Assembly: GCA_018241895.1 (NCBI GenBank)
Contig: JAFECX010000015.1
Coordinates: 1-48,699, forward strand
Source: Pseudomonadota bacterium
GTDB lineage: Bacteria; Pseudomonadota; Gammaproteobacteria; Burkholderiales; Burkholderiaceae_C
Length of the DNA stretch: 48,699 nt
Reading direction: 5' to 3'
The notes under the pieces are model-generated. The model did no database searches and was not told where the DNA came from. It was given only the letters and a program-made list of their open reading frames with translations. Shown here piece after piece: positions 19,409 to 31,546 of this stretch (position 1 is its first letter; each line of letters begins with the position of its first letter). The translations under genes and the position numbers were made by a program.

Positions 19409-20293
19409 TCAAGGCAGCACGCCGGCGGCGCGCATCGCCTCGCGCACCTGGGCCTGGCCGCTCTCGGTGAGCGGCACGAGGGGCAGGCGCACGTGCGGCG
19501 CACAGCGTCCGAGCTGCGCCAGCGCCCACTTGGTCGGCGCCGGACTCGGTTCGCAAAAGAGCTGCCTGTGCAGCGGCAACAGCCTGAGGTGCATCGCCGC
19601 CGCGGCGCGTGCATTGCCGTCGATGGCCGCGACGCACATCTCGTGCATCGCCCGCGGCGCCACGTTGGCGGTGACGCTGACGTTGCCCTGGCCGCCGAGC
19701 AGCATCAGCGCGACCGCGCTGCCGTCGTCACCCGAGTAGACCGCGAAGCCCTCGGGCACGTGCTTGATCAGCTGCGCCGCGCGTTCGATGTTGCCGCTGG
19801 CCTCCTTGATGCCGACGATGCCGCGCACCTGCGCCAGGCGCAGCGCGGTCTCGGGCAGCAGGTCGGCCACGGTGCGGCCCGGTACGTTGTACAGCACCAT
19901 CGGCAGGTCCACCGCCTCGGCGATGGCGCGGAAGTGCCGGTAGATGCCCTCCTGCGACGGCTTGTTGTAGTAGGGCACGACCGAGAGGTGGCAGTCGGCG
20001 CCGACCTGCCTGGCGTAGCGCGTGAGCTCGATCGCCTCCTGGGTGTTGTTGGCGCCGGTGCCGGCCATGATCGGCACGCGCCCGCGGGCGTGTTGGACGG
20101 CGACGCGGATGAGCTCGCAGTTCTCCTCCATCGACACCGTGGGCGATTCGCCGGTCGTGCCGACGATGCCGATGCAATCGGTGCCCTCGGCGATATGCCA
20201 GTCGATGAGGTCACGCAGCGCGTCGTAGTCGATGCGGCCGTCCTCGTGCATCGGCGTCACCAGGGCGACGATGCTGCCTACGATGGGGTTCAT
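19409..20293 (-). CDS. dapA: 4-hydroxy-tetrahydrodipicolinate synthase
   Basis: Condenses aspartate semialdehyde with pyruvate, the first committed step to diaminopimelate and lysine. 294 residues. Marks: [60 protein letters not shown] (catalytic Tyr and carboxylate-binding Arg), and the Schiff-base lysine in [16 protein letters not shown] 20293 has GGAAAG seven bases upstream. A TAAAAT hexamer on the minus strand (20319-20324) overlaps the stop codon of the methyltransferase gene, giving dapA a possible own promoter. Confidence 0.97.
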   Translation of the reverse strand: MNPIVGSIVALVTPMHEDGRIDYDALRDLIDWHIAEGTDCIGIVGTTGESPTVSMEENCELIRVAVQHARGRVPIMAGTGANNTQEAIELTRYARQVGADCHLSVVPYYNKPSQEGIYRHFRAIAEAVDLPMVLYNVPGRTVADLLPETALRLAQVRGIVGIKEASGNIERAAQLIKHVPEGFAVYSGDDGSAVALMLLGGQGNVSVTANVAPRAMHEMCVAAIDGNARAAAAMHLRLLPLHRQLFCEPSPAPTKWALAQLGRCAPHVRLPLVPLTESGQAQVREAMRAAGVLP

Positions 20294-20321
20294 GGGGTCT
20301 TTCCAGGCGAACCGGCAGATT

Positions 20322-20900
20322 TTAGCGAGCGGTTGCGCCGAGTTCGAAGCGCGCGGGCGCGCCGCCGGCCACCGCGTGCGGCGGCGTCGCCACGGCCACG
20401 AGGCGCTGCACGCAGCGTGCTTGCGCCTGCTCGCAGCCGTCCTCGAAGGCGACGATGCGCAGATCGGCGAAGGTGCGCAGCAGTTCCCCGGGCTGCAGCA
20501 GGAAGTCGGGGTTCGACGGCCGGCCGATGCGCTCCTGCCCGCGCGCGAAGGTCTCGTAGACGAGCACGCCGTCGGGCGCGAGCGCCCGTTCGATGCGCGG
20601 CATCAGAGCGCGCCACAGGTAGTTGGTGACGACGACGCCGTCGAAGCGCCGCTCGCCCAGCGGCCAGGGGCCATGCTCGAGGTCGGCGACGACGATCTCC
20701 GCGAGCGCACGCAGCGGCTCGACGGCGGCCGCATCGCGATCGACGCCGGTGACGCGCCAGCCATGTGCCGCCAGCCAGCGCACGTGCCGCCCGCCGCCGC
20801 AGGCCAGATCGAGCACGCGGCCGCCGGCGGGCATCAGGTGCGCCCAGCGCACGAGCCACGGCGAGGGGGCCCCGGCGTCGTGCGCTAGAAGCACGCCCAC
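20322..20900 (-). CDS. Class I SAM-dependent methyltransferase
   Basis: 192 residues from GTG 20900 (GTG 20894 also fits). Motif [23 protein letters not shown], the acidic ribose ligand in VTGVDRD, motif [12 protein letters not shown] and the post-motif [12 protein letters not shown] place it in the class I SAM methyltransferases, near the UbiE/TehB-like small enzymes. Substrate unknown. Its start overlaps the stop of the small membrane protein by about 16 bp, and dapA starts 28 bp after its end, so the four genes probably form one minus-strand operon. Confidence 0.87.
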   Translation of the reverse strand: MGVLLAHDAGAPSPWLVRWAHLMPAGGRVLDLACGGGRHVRWLAAHGWRVTGVDRDAAAVEPLRALAEIVVADLEHGPWPLGERRFDGVVVTNYLWRALMPRIERALAPDGVLVYETFARGQERIGRPSNPDFLLQPGELLRTFADLRIVAFEDGCEQAQARCVQRLVAVATPPHAVAGGAPARFELGATAR

Positions 20901-21067
20901 ACCCGGTTTGCCAGCTCGACCATCAGGTGCGGACTCAGGTACATCAGCGCCACCGCGGCCAGCGCGCTGCAGGCGGCGATCCACAGCCCGATGCGCGCGC
21001 CCGCCTTCATGCGGCCGCCCTCGGGGTCCGCGTGCAGGCTGCTTTCGCTGTGCTGCGATGCCGTCAT
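20885..21067 (-). CDS. Small single-helix membrane protein (60 aa)
   Basis: MTASQHSESSLHADPEGG is a polar head, then a basic patch (RMKAGAR) and one hydrophobic segment IGLWIAACSALAAVALMYL, ending in [13 protein letters not shown]. It would be an inner-membrane protein with a cytoplasmic N-terminus. The stop overlaps the start of the methyltransferase, supporting real translation. Family unknown to me. Confidence 0.65.
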   Translation of the reverse strand: MTASQHSESSLHADPEGGRMKAGARIGLWIAACSALAAVALMYLSPHLMVELANRVWACF

Positions 21068-21115
21068 CGCCCCGCCACCCGCGCCCCATCGGCGTGCCGC
21101 CAGCGTGCGCCCGAA

Positions 21116-21275
21116 GCGCTCACGTCGCCCCCTGGGCCCTGCGGGCCGTCCCCCCGAGGGGGAGCCGAGCGCCTTCGGGGCGGCCGTGCGGCGCTCATGT
21201 GGCCCCCTGGGCCCTGCGGGCCGTCCCCCCGAGGGGGAGCCGAGCGCCTTCGGGGCGGCCGTGCGGCGCTCATGT
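21116..21275. repeat. 75-bp GC-rich tandem repeat, two full copies plus 10 bp
   Basis: Copies at 21116-21190 and 21191-21265 are almost identical (two differences near the start), with a 10-bp third start at 21266. Each holds the palindromic core CCCCCCGAGGGGG and the hairpin GCCGAGCGCC-TTCG-GGGCGGC-like element, resembling the GC-rich intergenic palindromes common in Burkholderiales. The third partial start contains the TGA stop (minus strand, 21270-21272) of the MFS gene. Confidence 0.93.
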
Positions 21276-22490
21276 CGCGCCGAGCACCGGACGCGCGATG
21301 GCGGTCTCGCGCACCGGCAGGTTGATCAGCGCGGCGAACACGCCCAGCGCCACCGACAGCCACCAGACGATGTCGTAGCTGCCGCTGGCGTCGTACAGCA
21401 CGCCGCCCAGCCAGACGCCGAGGAAGCTGCCGACCTGGTGGCTGAGGAAGACGAAGCCGCCGAGCATGCTCATGTACTGCGGGCCGAAGATCTGCGCCAC
21501 GATGGCGTTGGTGGGCGGCACGGTGGACAGCCACAGCAGCCCGATTGCGGCAGAGAAGACGTACACGCTCCAGGGCGTCAGCGGCACGGCGAGGAAGACC
21601 ACGATCGCCAGCGCGCGCAGCAGGTAGATCGCAGCCAGGAGGTGGCGCTTGGGCAGGCGCTGGCCGAGCACGCCGACGCCATAGGTGCCGAAGACGTTGA
21701 ACAGCCCGATCAGCATCAGCGCCATCGTCGCCACCTGCGGCGCGAGCCCGGCGTCCTTGAGGTAGCTCGGCAGGTGCACGCCGATGAACACGACCTGGAA
21801 GCCGCACACGAAGTACCCGGCCGTCAGCAGCCGGAAGCTCGGGTAGCCGAAGGCCTCGCGCAGCGCGGCGCCGACACTCTGCCGGTGAGCCGCGGCGGCA
21901 GGTGCGGCGGCGGGCTCTTTGAGGCCGCGGCCGAACGGCACGATGGCCAGCGCCACCGCGCCGAGGACGACGAGCGCCATCTGCCAGCCCGCGCTGCCGA
22001 TCAGCCAGCTCTCGACGGGCACCATCAGGAACTGGCCGAACGAGCCGGCCGCCGCCGTCACGCCCATCGCCCACGAGCGCCGGGCCGGATCGACCTGGCG
22101 TGCGATGACGCCGTAGACGATGGCGTAGGTGGTGCCGCTCTGCGCCAGGCCGAGCAGCACGCCGGCGCTGCCGGTGAAGGCCAGGCCCGAGGTGGCGAGC
22201 GCCATCGTCACGAGGCCGAGGGCGTACAGCACGCCGCCGGCGAACAGCACGCGAAAGGCGCCGAAGCGGTCGGCCAGGCCGCCGGCCAGCGGGCCCGCCA
22301 GACCCCAGGCGAGGTTCTGCACCGCGAGCGCGAACGCGAAGGTCTCGCGCGTCCAGCCGCGCTCCATCGTGATCGGCTGCAGCCACAGGCCGAAGCCATG
22401 GCGGATGCCCATGCTCAGCGTCACGACCGCGGCGCCGCACAGCAGCACCTGCGTCATCGACAGCCTGGCAGGCACCGCGGTCCGGTCCAT
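21270..22490 (-). CDS. MFS transporter, OxlT/monocarboxylate-like
   Basis: 406 residues with about twelve hydrophobic segments. The N-terminal half has [21 protein letters not shown] and [24 protein letters not shown], containing the MFS motif A (GxLaDRfG); the second half repeats the fold with [18 protein letters not shown] and [23 protein letters not shown], typical of the oxalate/formate antiporter-like (OFA/MCT) group. Substrate likely a small carboxylate but not determinable. Divergent from dadA with an 83-bp gap that may hold both promoters. Its stop lies in the 75-bp repeat. Confidence 0.88.
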   Translation of the reverse strand: MDRTAVPARLSMTQVLLCGAAVVTLSMGIRHGFGLWLQPITMERGWTRETFAFALAVQNLAWGLAGPLAGGLADRFGAFRVLFAGGVLYALGLVTMALATSGLAFTGSAGVLLGLAQSGTTYAIVYGVIARQVDPARRSWAMGVTAAAGSFGQFLMVPVESWLIGSAGWQMALVVLGAVALAIVPFGRGLKEPAAAPAAAAHRQSVGAALREAFGYPSFRLLTAGYFVCGFQVVFIGVHLPSYLKDAGLAPQVATMALMLIGLFNVFGTYGVGVLGQRLPKRHLLAAIYLLRALAIVVFLAVPLTPWSVYVFSAAIGLLWLSTVPPTNAIVAQIFGPQYMSMLGGFVFLSHQVGSFLGVWLGGVLYDASGSYDIVWWLSVALGVFAALINLPVRETAIARPVLGAT

Positions 22491-22573
22491 GCGGGCATTG
22501 TCTGGGAAAACACTGCCCGCTGCCGCCGGCGGCTTGGCTACAGTGCCGCGCCAGCAGACGAGCGGGGCGCACG

Positions 22574-23830
22574 ATGAAGGTGCTGGTGCTGGGCAGCGGC
22601 GTGATCGGCACGTCGATCGCGTATGACCTCGCGCGCGACGGCCACGACGTCGACGTGCTCGAGCGCCAGCCGGGCCCCGCGCTCGAGACGAGCTACGCCA
22701 ACGCCGGCGAGGTGAGCCCGGGCTACAGCGCGCCCTGGGCCGGGCCGGGCGTGCCGGTGAAGGCCATCAAGTGGCTGCTGATGCGCCACCGCCCGCTCGT
22801 CATCCGGCCGCGGCTCGATGCGGCGATGTGGCGCTGGGGCCTGGCGATGCTGGCCAACTGCACGGCGCGCGCCTACGCGCGCAACAAGGGCCGCATGGTG
22901 CCGATCGCCGAGTACAGCCGCGACCTGCTCGGGGCGCTGCGCGCCGAGACCGGCATCGCCTACGACGAGCGCGCGCAGGGCACGCTGCAACTGTTTCGCA
23001 CGCAGAGGCAGCTCGACGGCATCGGCGGCGACGTCGAGGTGCTCCGGCAGTACGGCGTGCCCTTCGAGGTGCTCGACCGCGCGGGCTTCGTCCGCGTCGA
23101 GCCGGCGCTCGCGCTCACGCAGGAGAAGTTCGTCGGCGCGCTGCGTCTGCCCGGCGACGAGACCGGCGACTGCTTCGTCTTCACCAACCGCCTGGCCGAG
23201 ATGGCCATCGCGCTGGGCGCGCGCTTTCGCTTCGGCACGACCATCCAGGCGCTCGAGCGCGACGGCCAGCGCGTCGCCGGCGTGCGCACCGATGCCGGCG
23301 TGTACACCGCCGATCGCTACGTGCTGGCGCTGGGCAGCTGGTCGGCGCGCATGCTCGAGCCGCTTGGCCTGCGCCTGCCGGTCTACCCGGTCAAGGGCTA
23401 CTCGATCACGGTGCCGATCACCGACCCTGCGGGCGCGCCCGAATCGACCGTCATGGACGAGACGCACAAGGTGGCGGTGACGCGGCTGGGCGATCGCATC
23501 CGCGTCGGCGGCACCGCCGAGCTGGCCGGCTACAGCCTGGCGCTGCGCGAAGCGCGCCGCGCGACGCTCGAGCACGTGGTGAGCGATCTGTTCCCGCGCG
23601 GTGGCGATGTCAGGCAGGCGAGCTTCTGGTGCGGCCTCAGGCCGATGACACCCGACGGCACGCCGATCGTCGGCGCCACGCCGTACGCCAACCTGCTGCT
23701 CGCCACCGGCCACGGCACGCTCGGCTGGACCATGGCCACCGGCACCGGACGCGTGATCGCCGACCTGGTGGCGGGGCGCAGGCCCGAGATCGACATCTCC
23801 GAGCTGGGCCTGTCGCGTTACGCGCGCTGA
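22574..23830 (+). CDS. dadA: D-amino-acid dehydrogenase
   Basis: FAD-dependent enzyme oxidising D-amino acids (typically D-alanine) to 2-oxoacids and ammonia, feeding the respiratory chain at the inner membrane. 418 residues. N-terminal dinucleotide site [63 protein letters not shown], and the C-terminal [14 protein letters not shown] and [16 protein letters not shown], all DadA-typical. TACAGT at 22539-22544 may be its -10 box. No alanine racemase is next to it. Confidence 0.94.
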   Translation: MKVLVLGSGVIGTSIAYDLARDGHDVDVLERQPGPALETSYANAGEVSPGYSAPWAGPGVPVKAIKWLLMRHRPLVIRPRLDAAMWRWGLAMLANCTARAYARNKGRMVPIAEYSRDLLGALRAETGIAYDERAQGTLQLFRTQRQLDGIGGDVEVLRQYGVPFEVLDRAGFVRVEPALALTQEKFVGALRLPGDETGDCFVFTNRLAEMAIALGARFRFGTTIQALERDGQRVAGVRTDAGVYTADRYVLALGSWSARMLEPLGLRLPVYPVKGYSITVPITDPAGAPESTVMDETHKVAVTRLGDRIRVGGTAELAGYSLALREARRATLEHVVSDLFPRGGDVRQASFWCGLRPMTPDGTPIVGATPYANLLLATGHGTLGWTMATGTGRVIADLVAGRRPEIDISELGLSRYAR

Positions 23831-23853
23831 GCCGGGCGGGCAGGCCTGCTCCC

Positions 23854-25947
<2,094 letters not shown>

Positions 25948-26520
25948 TCAGAAGACATCGCCGAGGTTGAGCAGCGTCAGCACGCCCAGCACGGCGAAGA
26001 CGGCGGCGGCGATGCCGTGCAGCAGCGGCATCGAGACCTTGCGCGCGATCCTGTCGCCCAGGAAGACCGCCGGCACATCGGCGAGCATCATGCCCGCCGT
26101 GGTGCCCAGCACGACCGGCACCACGTCGGCGTAGCGGGCGGCCAGCGCCACGGTGGCGATCTGCGTCTTGTCGCCCATCTCGGCGAGGAAGAAGGCGATC
26201 ACCGTCGTGCCGAAGATGCCGAAGCGCCGGCGGCGTGCGGCACTGTCCTCGTCGAACTTGTCGGGGATCAGCATCCAGGCGGCCATGGCGAGGAAGGACG
26301 TGCCGATCGCCCAGCGCAACACGTCGGGGCCGAGCGCATGCGCCACCCATGCGCCGAGCGCGCCCGCCGCTGTGTGATTGACCAGCGTGGCGACGAGGAT
26401 GCCGGCGGCGATCGGCCACGGCCGGCGGAACATGGTGGCGAGCACGATGGCCAGCAACTGGGTCTTGTCGCCCATCTCGCCGAGCGCGACGACGCCGGCC
26501 GACACGAGGAATGCTTCCAA
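25948..26520 (-). CDS. TMEM165/GDT1 (UPF0016) family membrane protein, likely Mn2+ exporter
   Basis: 190 residues, about six hydrophobic helices in two halves, each with the family ExGDKT signature: VVALGEMGDKTQLLAIVLA and FFLAEMGDKTQIATVALA. The acidic residues of these motifs bind Mn2+/Ca2+. Bacterial members (MneA-like) export Mn2+. The start is TTG at 26520 with GGAG six bases upstream. A yybP-ykoY riboswitch-like leader lies directly upstream, which strongly supports a manganese role. It abuts parE end to end (0 bp apart, convergent). Confidence 0.92.
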   Translation of the reverse strand: MEAFLVSAGVVALGEMGDKTQLLAIVLATMFRRPWPIAAGILVATLVNHTAAGALGAWVAHALGPDVLRWAIGTSFLAMAAWMLIPDKFDEDSAARRRRFGIFGTTVIAFFLAEMGDKTQIATVALAARYADVVPVVLGTTAGMMLADVPAVFLGDRIARKVSMPLLHGIAAAVFAVLGVLTLLNLGDVF

Positions 26521-26587
26521 GGCAGTCTCCGACGGGCCGACGACGTACCGATGACCTCACAGCGTCCCCGGCCCGAACCGGAGGCTG

Positions 26588-26700
26588 TGCGGTCAAAGGT
26601 CTGGCCAGGCGTTCGGAGCTGTCCGCGCCATGGCCCGAAGGCCAAGTGTGTTGACGCGGACCCCTGCGTGGCGCAGGGCGGCTACTCCCCAGTGACGGGC
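26588..26700 (-). promoter_or_regulatory. yybP-ykoY family (Mn2+-sensing) riboswitch
   Basis: On the minus strand the leader contains, in order, GGGGAGTAGC (26690-26681), a hairpin CCCTGCG-CCA-CGCAGGG, GTCAACACAC (26655-26646), a second hairpin TGGCC-TTCG-GGCCA, and AGACCTTTGACC (26602-26591), with GTCA/TGAC able to close P1. These are the conserved loops of the yybP-ykoY aptamer, where Mn2+ is bound between loops L1 and L3. It sits 68 bases upstream of a Mn2+ exporter-type gene, the known context for this class. High Mn2+ should turn the gene on. A TAGCAT hexamer (26704-26709, minus) may be its -10 box. Confidence 0.85.
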
Positions 26701-26732
26701 GCGATGCTAACGCAGGCGCGCAAAATGGCCGC

Positions 26733-27302
26733 GTGACGCTGCCCGACCCCGCCCCGCCGCCGCTGCGCCTGCGCCCGACGATGCTCTCCGACCTGGACGA
26801 CGTGATCCGGATCGAGACCGACAGCCGCAACCTGCCCTTCATCACGCCGTGGGAGCGCACGCAGCACGAGGCGGCGCTGCGCATCCCCGACTTCAGGCAC
26901 TTCGTCGTCGAGGCCGGCGACAACCGCGCCAGCGGCTCGCGCGACGGCTTCGTCATCCTGCAGGGTTGCCGCAATCCGCACCGCAGCGTCGAGCTCAAGC
27001 GCATCGTGCTGCAGCGCGAAGGCCAGGGGCACGGGCTGGGCCGCGCCTGCGTGCGCCTGCTCAAGCGCATGGCCTTCGGCGACTTGCATGCGCACCGCTT
27101 CTGGCTCGACGTGAAATCGCTCGACAGGCGCGCGCTCGCGCTCTATGCGAGCGAGGGCTTCGTCGAGGAGGGCCGGCTGCGCGAGAGCGTGCGCATCACC
27201 GGCATGGACGACGCGGCCGGCTACGACTCGCTGGTCGTCATGAGCATGCTCGATCGCGAGTACCAGGCGCGCTGCGCGCTGGGATGCGAGGGTCTGCGCT
27301 GA
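26733..27302 (+). CDS. GNAT-family N-acetyltransferase
   Basis: 189 residues from GTG 26733. RLRPTMLSDLDDVIRIE at the start, the acetyl-CoA loop LQREGQGHGLGRACVRLLKRMAF (Q/RxxGxG/A), and the closing LYASEGFVEEGRLRESVRI-VMSML pattern all match GNAT enzymes of the RimJ/RimL type. The amine substrate is not known. CAAAAT (26721-26726) lies exactly six bases before the GTG and no Shine-Dalgarno is present, another leaderless-type start. Divergent from the Mn2+ exporter leader. Confidence 0.85.
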   Translation: MTLPDPAPPPLRLRPTMLSDLDDVIRIETDSRNLPFITPWERTQHEAALRIPDFRHFVVEAGDNRASGSRDGFVILQGCRNPHRSVELKRIVLQREGQGHGLGRACVRLLKRMAFGDLHAHRFWLDVKSLDRRALALYASEGFVEEGRLRESVRITGMDDAAGYDSLVVMSMLDREYQARCALGCEGLR

Positions 27303-27427
27303 GGCATGAGCGGCGCGGCGCCCGAAGCCGCCGCGGTGCCCGACAGGGCGACGGTCGCCACCGGGCTCGCAGCGGCTTGCTATGCTCGGTGCGATCGGTC
27401 GACCACGGGCACGAGGGGGTGGCGGTG

Positions 27428-29563
27428 ATGGACGCAGGGTTGCGGGATATCGAGAACGCGGTGTCCGATCTCGCGTCGACGCTGCCGGCGCCGCTGCAGC
27501 CACTGGCGCGCGTGGCGTACGACTACCGCTGGTGCTGGTCGGGCGACGGCGCCGCCGTCTTCCGCGCCGTCGACGCCGCGCATTGGGCACGCACCGGCGG
27601 CAACCCGCTGCGCCTGCTGACCGAGGCGCCGCGCAAGGCGATCGAACGTGCGGCTGCCGACGCCGCACTGTGCGAGCGCATCGCCGCGCTGGCGGCGCAA
27701 CTGCAGGCCGAGCGCACGCGCGCGCCCGCGGGCGATGCGCAGGCCCCGGTGGCCTTCGTGTGCGCCGAGTTCGGCATCCACGCGTCGTTGCCGATCTACT
27801 CGGGCGGCCTGGGCGTCCTCGCGGGTGACATCCTGAAGCAGGCCTCGGACCTGGCGTTGCCGATGGTCGGTGTCGGCCTGCTGTACCGCAACGGCTACTT
27901 CCACCAGCGCATCGACGCCAGCGGAATGCAGCACGAGTACTGGATCGACGCGGCCGCGGACCGGCTGCCCTGCGCCCGGCTCAGCGGCCCCGATGGCCAG
28001 CCGCTGACGCTGCGCGTGCCGGTCAACGACGAGGAGCTGATCGTGCAGGCCTGGCGCGTCGACGTCGGCCGCATCCCGCTGTTCCTGCTGGATACCGACG
28101 TCGCGGGCAACAGCGAGATCGGACGCTGGACCACGGCGCGGCTGTACGAGAGCAACCGTGCGATCCGCCTGGCGCAGTATGCGGTGCTGGGCATCGGCGC
28201 GGTGCGGCTGCTCGCGGCGCTGGGCATCGAGCCGTCGGTCTACCACCTCAACGAAGGGCACCCCGCGCTCGGCGTGTTCGAGCTGTTCGCGCGCGAGCGC
28301 GCGCGCGGCCTGGGCGAGGACGAAGCCTGGCGGCGCGTGCGTGAGCGCGTGATCTTCACGACGCACACGCCGGTGCGGGCCGGCAACGAGTCGTACACGC
28401 GCGAGCTGGTGCTGACGATGCTCGGCCGCATCGCCGACGCGAGCGGACTGGCCGGCGGCCGCGAGGCCTTCCTGGCGCTGGGCCGCGTCGATCCGGGCGA
28501 CACCGCCCAGCCCTCGGGCATGACGCCGCTGGCGCTGCGCACGAGCCGCGCGGCCAACGCGGTGAGCCGGCGCCACGGGCAGGTGGCGCGTGCCATGTGG
28601 CAGCCGCTGTTCCCGGGCCGCGCCGTGGAGGGTGTGCCGATCGGCCACGTCACCAACGGCGTGCACGTGCCGTCGTGGCTGTGCGCGCCGATGCGCCGCG
28701 TGCTCGATCGCCACCTCGGTGCGGGCTGGCTCGCGCGTGCCGACCGCGCCGAGACCTGGCTGCCGGTGGCAGGCATCCCCGCCGCCGAGCTGTGGGCGGC
28801 GCGCGCCGAGGCGCGCTCGGAGCTGGTCGAGATGATCCGCCGCCGCTCGATCGGCGACCGGCTGCGTCGTGGCGATCCGCTCACCTACGCCTCGGCCGGC
28901 GCGCACGGCTTCGACCCCGAGCGGCTGACGATCGGCTTCGCGCGCCGGCTGGCCACCTACAAGCGGCTGCATCTGGTCGGCCTGATGCCCGAGCGCGCGC
29001 TCGGGCTGCTCAGCGGCGAGCGTGCGCTGCAGTTCGTCTTTGCCGGCAAGGCGCATCCCGACGACGGCCCCGGCAAGGAGACCGTGCAGCGCCTGTTCGA
29101 GCTCAAGCGCTCGCCCATCGTCGCCGGGCGCGCGGCGTTTCTCGAGGACTACGACATCGAGCTCGCCGCGCAGCTGGTCGGTGGCTGCGACGTCTGGGTC
29201 AACGTGCCGCGCCCGCCGCTCGAAGCCAGCGGCACGAGCGGCATGAAGTCGGCGCTGTGCGGCGGACTGCAGTTGTCGGTGCTCGACGGCTGGTGGGCCG
29301 AGGGCTACGACGGCAGCAACGGCTGGGCGGTCGACGGCAGCGTCGACGGCGACCACGGCGCGCAGGACTGGCGCGACGCGGGCGCGCTGTTCGACCTGCT
29401 CGAACGCGAGATCGTGCCCATGTTCCACGAGCGCGACAGCGACGGCATCCCGCAGCGCTGGGTGGCGATGATGCGGCGCAGCCTGACGAGCAACGGCGCG
29501 CGCTTCAACGCCGCGCGCATGGTGCGCCAGTACGCGCGCGAGTACTACGGCATCGGGTGCTGA
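27428..29563 (+). CDS. glgP: Alpha-glucan phosphorylase (GT35, short form)
   Basis: Phosphorolyses alpha-1,4-glucans to glucose-1-phosphate. 711 residues, the short form with an N-terminal DUF3417-type segment (VAYDYRWCWSGDGAAVFRAVD). Landmarks: FCAEFGIHASLPIYSGGLGVLAGD-type region, VYHLNEGHPALG, FTTHTPVRAGNESY, HVTNGVHVPSW, IGFARRLATYKR, and the pyridoxal-phosphate lysine in ASGTSGMKSALCGG with SVLDGWWAEGYDG. ATG 27428 follows a GAGGGGG tract; in-frame GTGs at 27419 and 27425 are alternatives. TATGCT at 27381-27386 may be the -10 box. No glycogen synthesis genes are beside it. Confidence 0.92.
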   Translation: MDAGLRDIENAVSDLASTLPAPLQPLARVAYDYRWCWSGDGAAVFRAVDAAHWARTGGNPLRLLTEAPRKAIERAAADAALCERIAALAAQLQAERTRAPAGDAQAPVAFVCAEFGIHASLPIYSGGLGVLAGDILKQASDLALPMVGVGLLYRNGYFHQRIDASGMQHEYWIDAAADRLPCARLSGPDGQPLTLRVPVNDEELIVQAWRVDVGRIPLFLLDTDVAGNSEIGRWTTARLYESNRAIRLAQYAVLGIGAVRLLAALGIEPSVYHLNEGHPALGVFELFARERARGLGEDEAWRRVRERVIFTTHTPVRAGNESYTRELVLTMLGRIADASGLAGGREAFLALGRVDPGDTAQPSGMTPLALRTSRAANAVSRRHGQVARAMWQPLFPGRAVEGVPIGHVTNGVHVPSWLCAPMRRVLDRHLGAGWLARADRAETWLPVAGIPAAELWAARAEARSELVEMIRRRSIGDRLRRGDPLTYASAGAHGFDPERLTIGFARRLATYKRLHLVGLMPERALGLLSGERALQFVFAGKAHPDDGPGKETVQRLFELKRSPIVAGRAAFLEDYDIELAAQLVGGCDVWVNVPRPPLEASGTSGMKSALCGGLQLSVLDGWWAEGYDGSNGWAVDGSVDGDHGAQDWRDAGALFDLLEREIVPMFHERDSDGIPQRWVAMMRRSLTSNGARFNAARMVRQYAREYYGIGC

Positions 29564-29600
29564 GCCCGGGCGTGGCCCGGGCCGATCGGGAGCATTGCCG

Positions 29601-30520
29601 ATGAAGATCCTCGTTCTTGGCGCCGGCGGCATCGGCGGCTACTTCGGCGCGCAGTTGCTGCGCAGCGGTGCCGATCTGACCTTCTTGCTGCGTGCGCGGC
29701 GCAAGGCGCTCGTCGACGCGCAGGGCCTGCGCATCGAGACGCCCGGCGGCGACTTCACGGTGCGACCGGCGACGGTCACGGCCGCGAGCGTGACGCCCGT
29801 CTACGACCTGATCGTGCTCGCCCCCAAGGCGTACGACCTCGACGATGCGCTCGCCTCGCTCGAAGGCGCGCTGGGCGCCGCGGTGCTGCTGCCGCTGCTC
29901 AACGGCTTCGACCACCTCGACCTCCTCGACCGTCGCTGCGGCCGCGCACGGGTCATGGGGGGCGTGGCCCAGATCTCGACGACGCTCACGGCCGGCGGCG
30001 CGGTGCGCGAACTCGCCGACTTCCATCGCCTGACGCTCGGCGCGCGCGATGCGGCCCACGCCGCCCAGGCGCACGCCTTCGCCGCCCTGTGCGCCGCCGC
30101 GCCGTTCGACTGCGCGCTCGTCGACGACATCGAGCAGGCGATGTGGGACAAGTGGACCTTTCTCGCGGCGCTGGCCGCCATGACGACGCTGTGCCGCGGT
30201 CCGGTCGGCGAGATCGTTGCCACGCCGCACGGCGCGGAACTGGCCTTGCGCATGTACGCCGAATGCTGCGCCGTGGCCGGCGCGAACGGGCATCCCATCG
30301 GCGCCGAGGCGCGCGCTCGGGCGGCACAGGTGCTGACCCAGGCCGGCTCGCCGATCGCGGCCTCGATGCTGCGCGATCTGGAATCGGGGCGGCGCACCGA
30401 GCACGATCACATCCTCGGTGCGCTGGCCGTGCGCGGCCGCGCCGCCGGCCTGGCGATGGATCTGGTGCATCTGGCGCACACCCACCTCGCCGTGCAGGCG
30501 GCGCACCACCCGCGCGCGTA

Positions 30521-30521
<1 letters not shown>
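29601..30521 (+). CDS. panE: 2-dehydropantoate 2-reductase
   Basis: NADPH-dependent reduction of ketopantoate to pantoate in pantothenate/CoA synthesis; paralogues act on other 2-oxoacids. 306 residues from ATG 29601 (GGGAG eight bases upstream). KILVLGAGGIGGYFGAQLLRSG at the N-terminus, the strand DLIVLAPKAYDLDDAL with the catalytic Lys, LLPLLNGFDHLDLL, and the C-terminal helix containing WDKWTFLAAL and SMLRDLESGRRTEHDHI match ApbA/PanE family. 37 bp after glgP, perhaps co-transcribed. Confidence 0.9.
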
Positions 30522-30624
<103 letters not shown>

Positions 30625-30688
30625 AGCGGCTCGACCGAGGATGCGGCGCGCGCCCCGGCATCGCAGCCGCGCGCGGGCGCCAGGATCG

Positions 30689-30694
30689 TAGAGT
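30689..30694 (+). promoter_or_regulatory. Candidate -10 box TAGAGT of the rhomboid gene
   Basis: TAGAGT ends exactly six bases before the ATG at 30701; the six bases are CGCGCC and no Shine-Dalgarno is visible. Leaderless start suspected. Confidence 0.4.
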
Positions 30695-30700
30695 CGCGCC

Positions 30701-31324
30701 ATGGACAGCCTCGCACGCCTTGCGCACGGCGCGCCGGCCTCGGCGCTGCTGCTTGCCGCGATCCTCGGCGTCGGCGTGCTCGGCCTGCGCGTGTGGCCGG
30801 CGATCGTCGAGCGCAACCTGCTGCGTCCGTACGGGCTCGCGCAGCGACGCGACTTCCACACGCTGCTCACCAGTGGCTTCATCCACGCCGACTTCGCGCA
30901 CCTGGTGTTCAACAGCTTCACGTTCTGGGCCTTCGGCTTCGATCTCGAGCGGCACCTGGGCAGCGCGCGCTTCGTCGCGCTCTATGCAATCGGGCTGCTC
31001 GCGGGCAGTGTCGCGACCTGGTGGCTGCACCGCCGGCAGCCCGGCTACGCCAGCCTGGGCGCGTCGGGCGCGATCCTGGCGGTGCTGTTCGCCTCGGTCG
31101 TCGTGTTTCCCGGCTCGTCGATCTTCGTGCTGCCGCTGCCGGTGCCGATCCCCGCGCCACTCTTTGCGCTGGGCTATCTGGCCTTCAGCGTGATCGCCAG
31201 CCGCACGCAGCACGGACGCGTGAACCACGATGCCCACATCGCCGGTGCGCTCGCCGGACTCGCCTTCATGGCGGTCGTCGCGCCCGGCTCCATCGGACAG
31301 GCGCTGAAGATGCTCACCTCGTAG
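30701..31324 (+). CDS. Rhomboid-family intramembrane serine protease
   Basis: Cleaves membrane proteins within the bilayer. 207 residues, six hydrophobic segments. [28 protein letters not shown] (the HxxxxHxxxN helix of rhomboids), the catalytic Ser in [13 protein letters not shown] (GASG) and the catalytic His in [16 protein letters not shown] are all present, so it should be active. Typical short bacterial form without extra domains. Substrates unknown. Confidence 0.92.
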   Translation: MDSLARLAHGAPASALLLAAILGVGVLGLRVWPAIVERNLLRPYGLAQRRDFHTLLTSGFIHADFAHLVFNSFTFWAFGFDLERHLGSARFVALYAIGLLAGSVATWWLHRRQPGYASLGASGAILAVLFASVVVFPGSSIFVLPLPVPIPAPLFALGYLAFSVIASRTQHGRVNHDAHIAGALAGLAFMAVVAPGSIGQALKMLTS

Positions 31325-31546
31325 CGGGCGTGCGGCGCCTGGCGGCGCCCTCGTTGCGCGGCCGCGTCCGCCCGCCCCTCGGCCTGGTGCGCGCGCCGGC
31401 GCACCGGGGCCGGTCGCCGCAGGGTGACAATGCACTTCTCGGGCCCGGGCGTCCCCCGGCGACCCGGCACGCGCAGGCACGCGCAGAATGGTGCCGAAGC
31501 GTCCGCACGCTGCGCCGGCGCTGCCGGCATTTCCCGCCAGATCGCC

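Noticed and set aside
27380..29632. A 750-codon open frame antisense to the phosphorylase.
   Set aside because: Repetitive His/Arg/Asp/Val/Ala composition typical of antisense to high-GC coding; the plus strand has all phosphorylase motifs.
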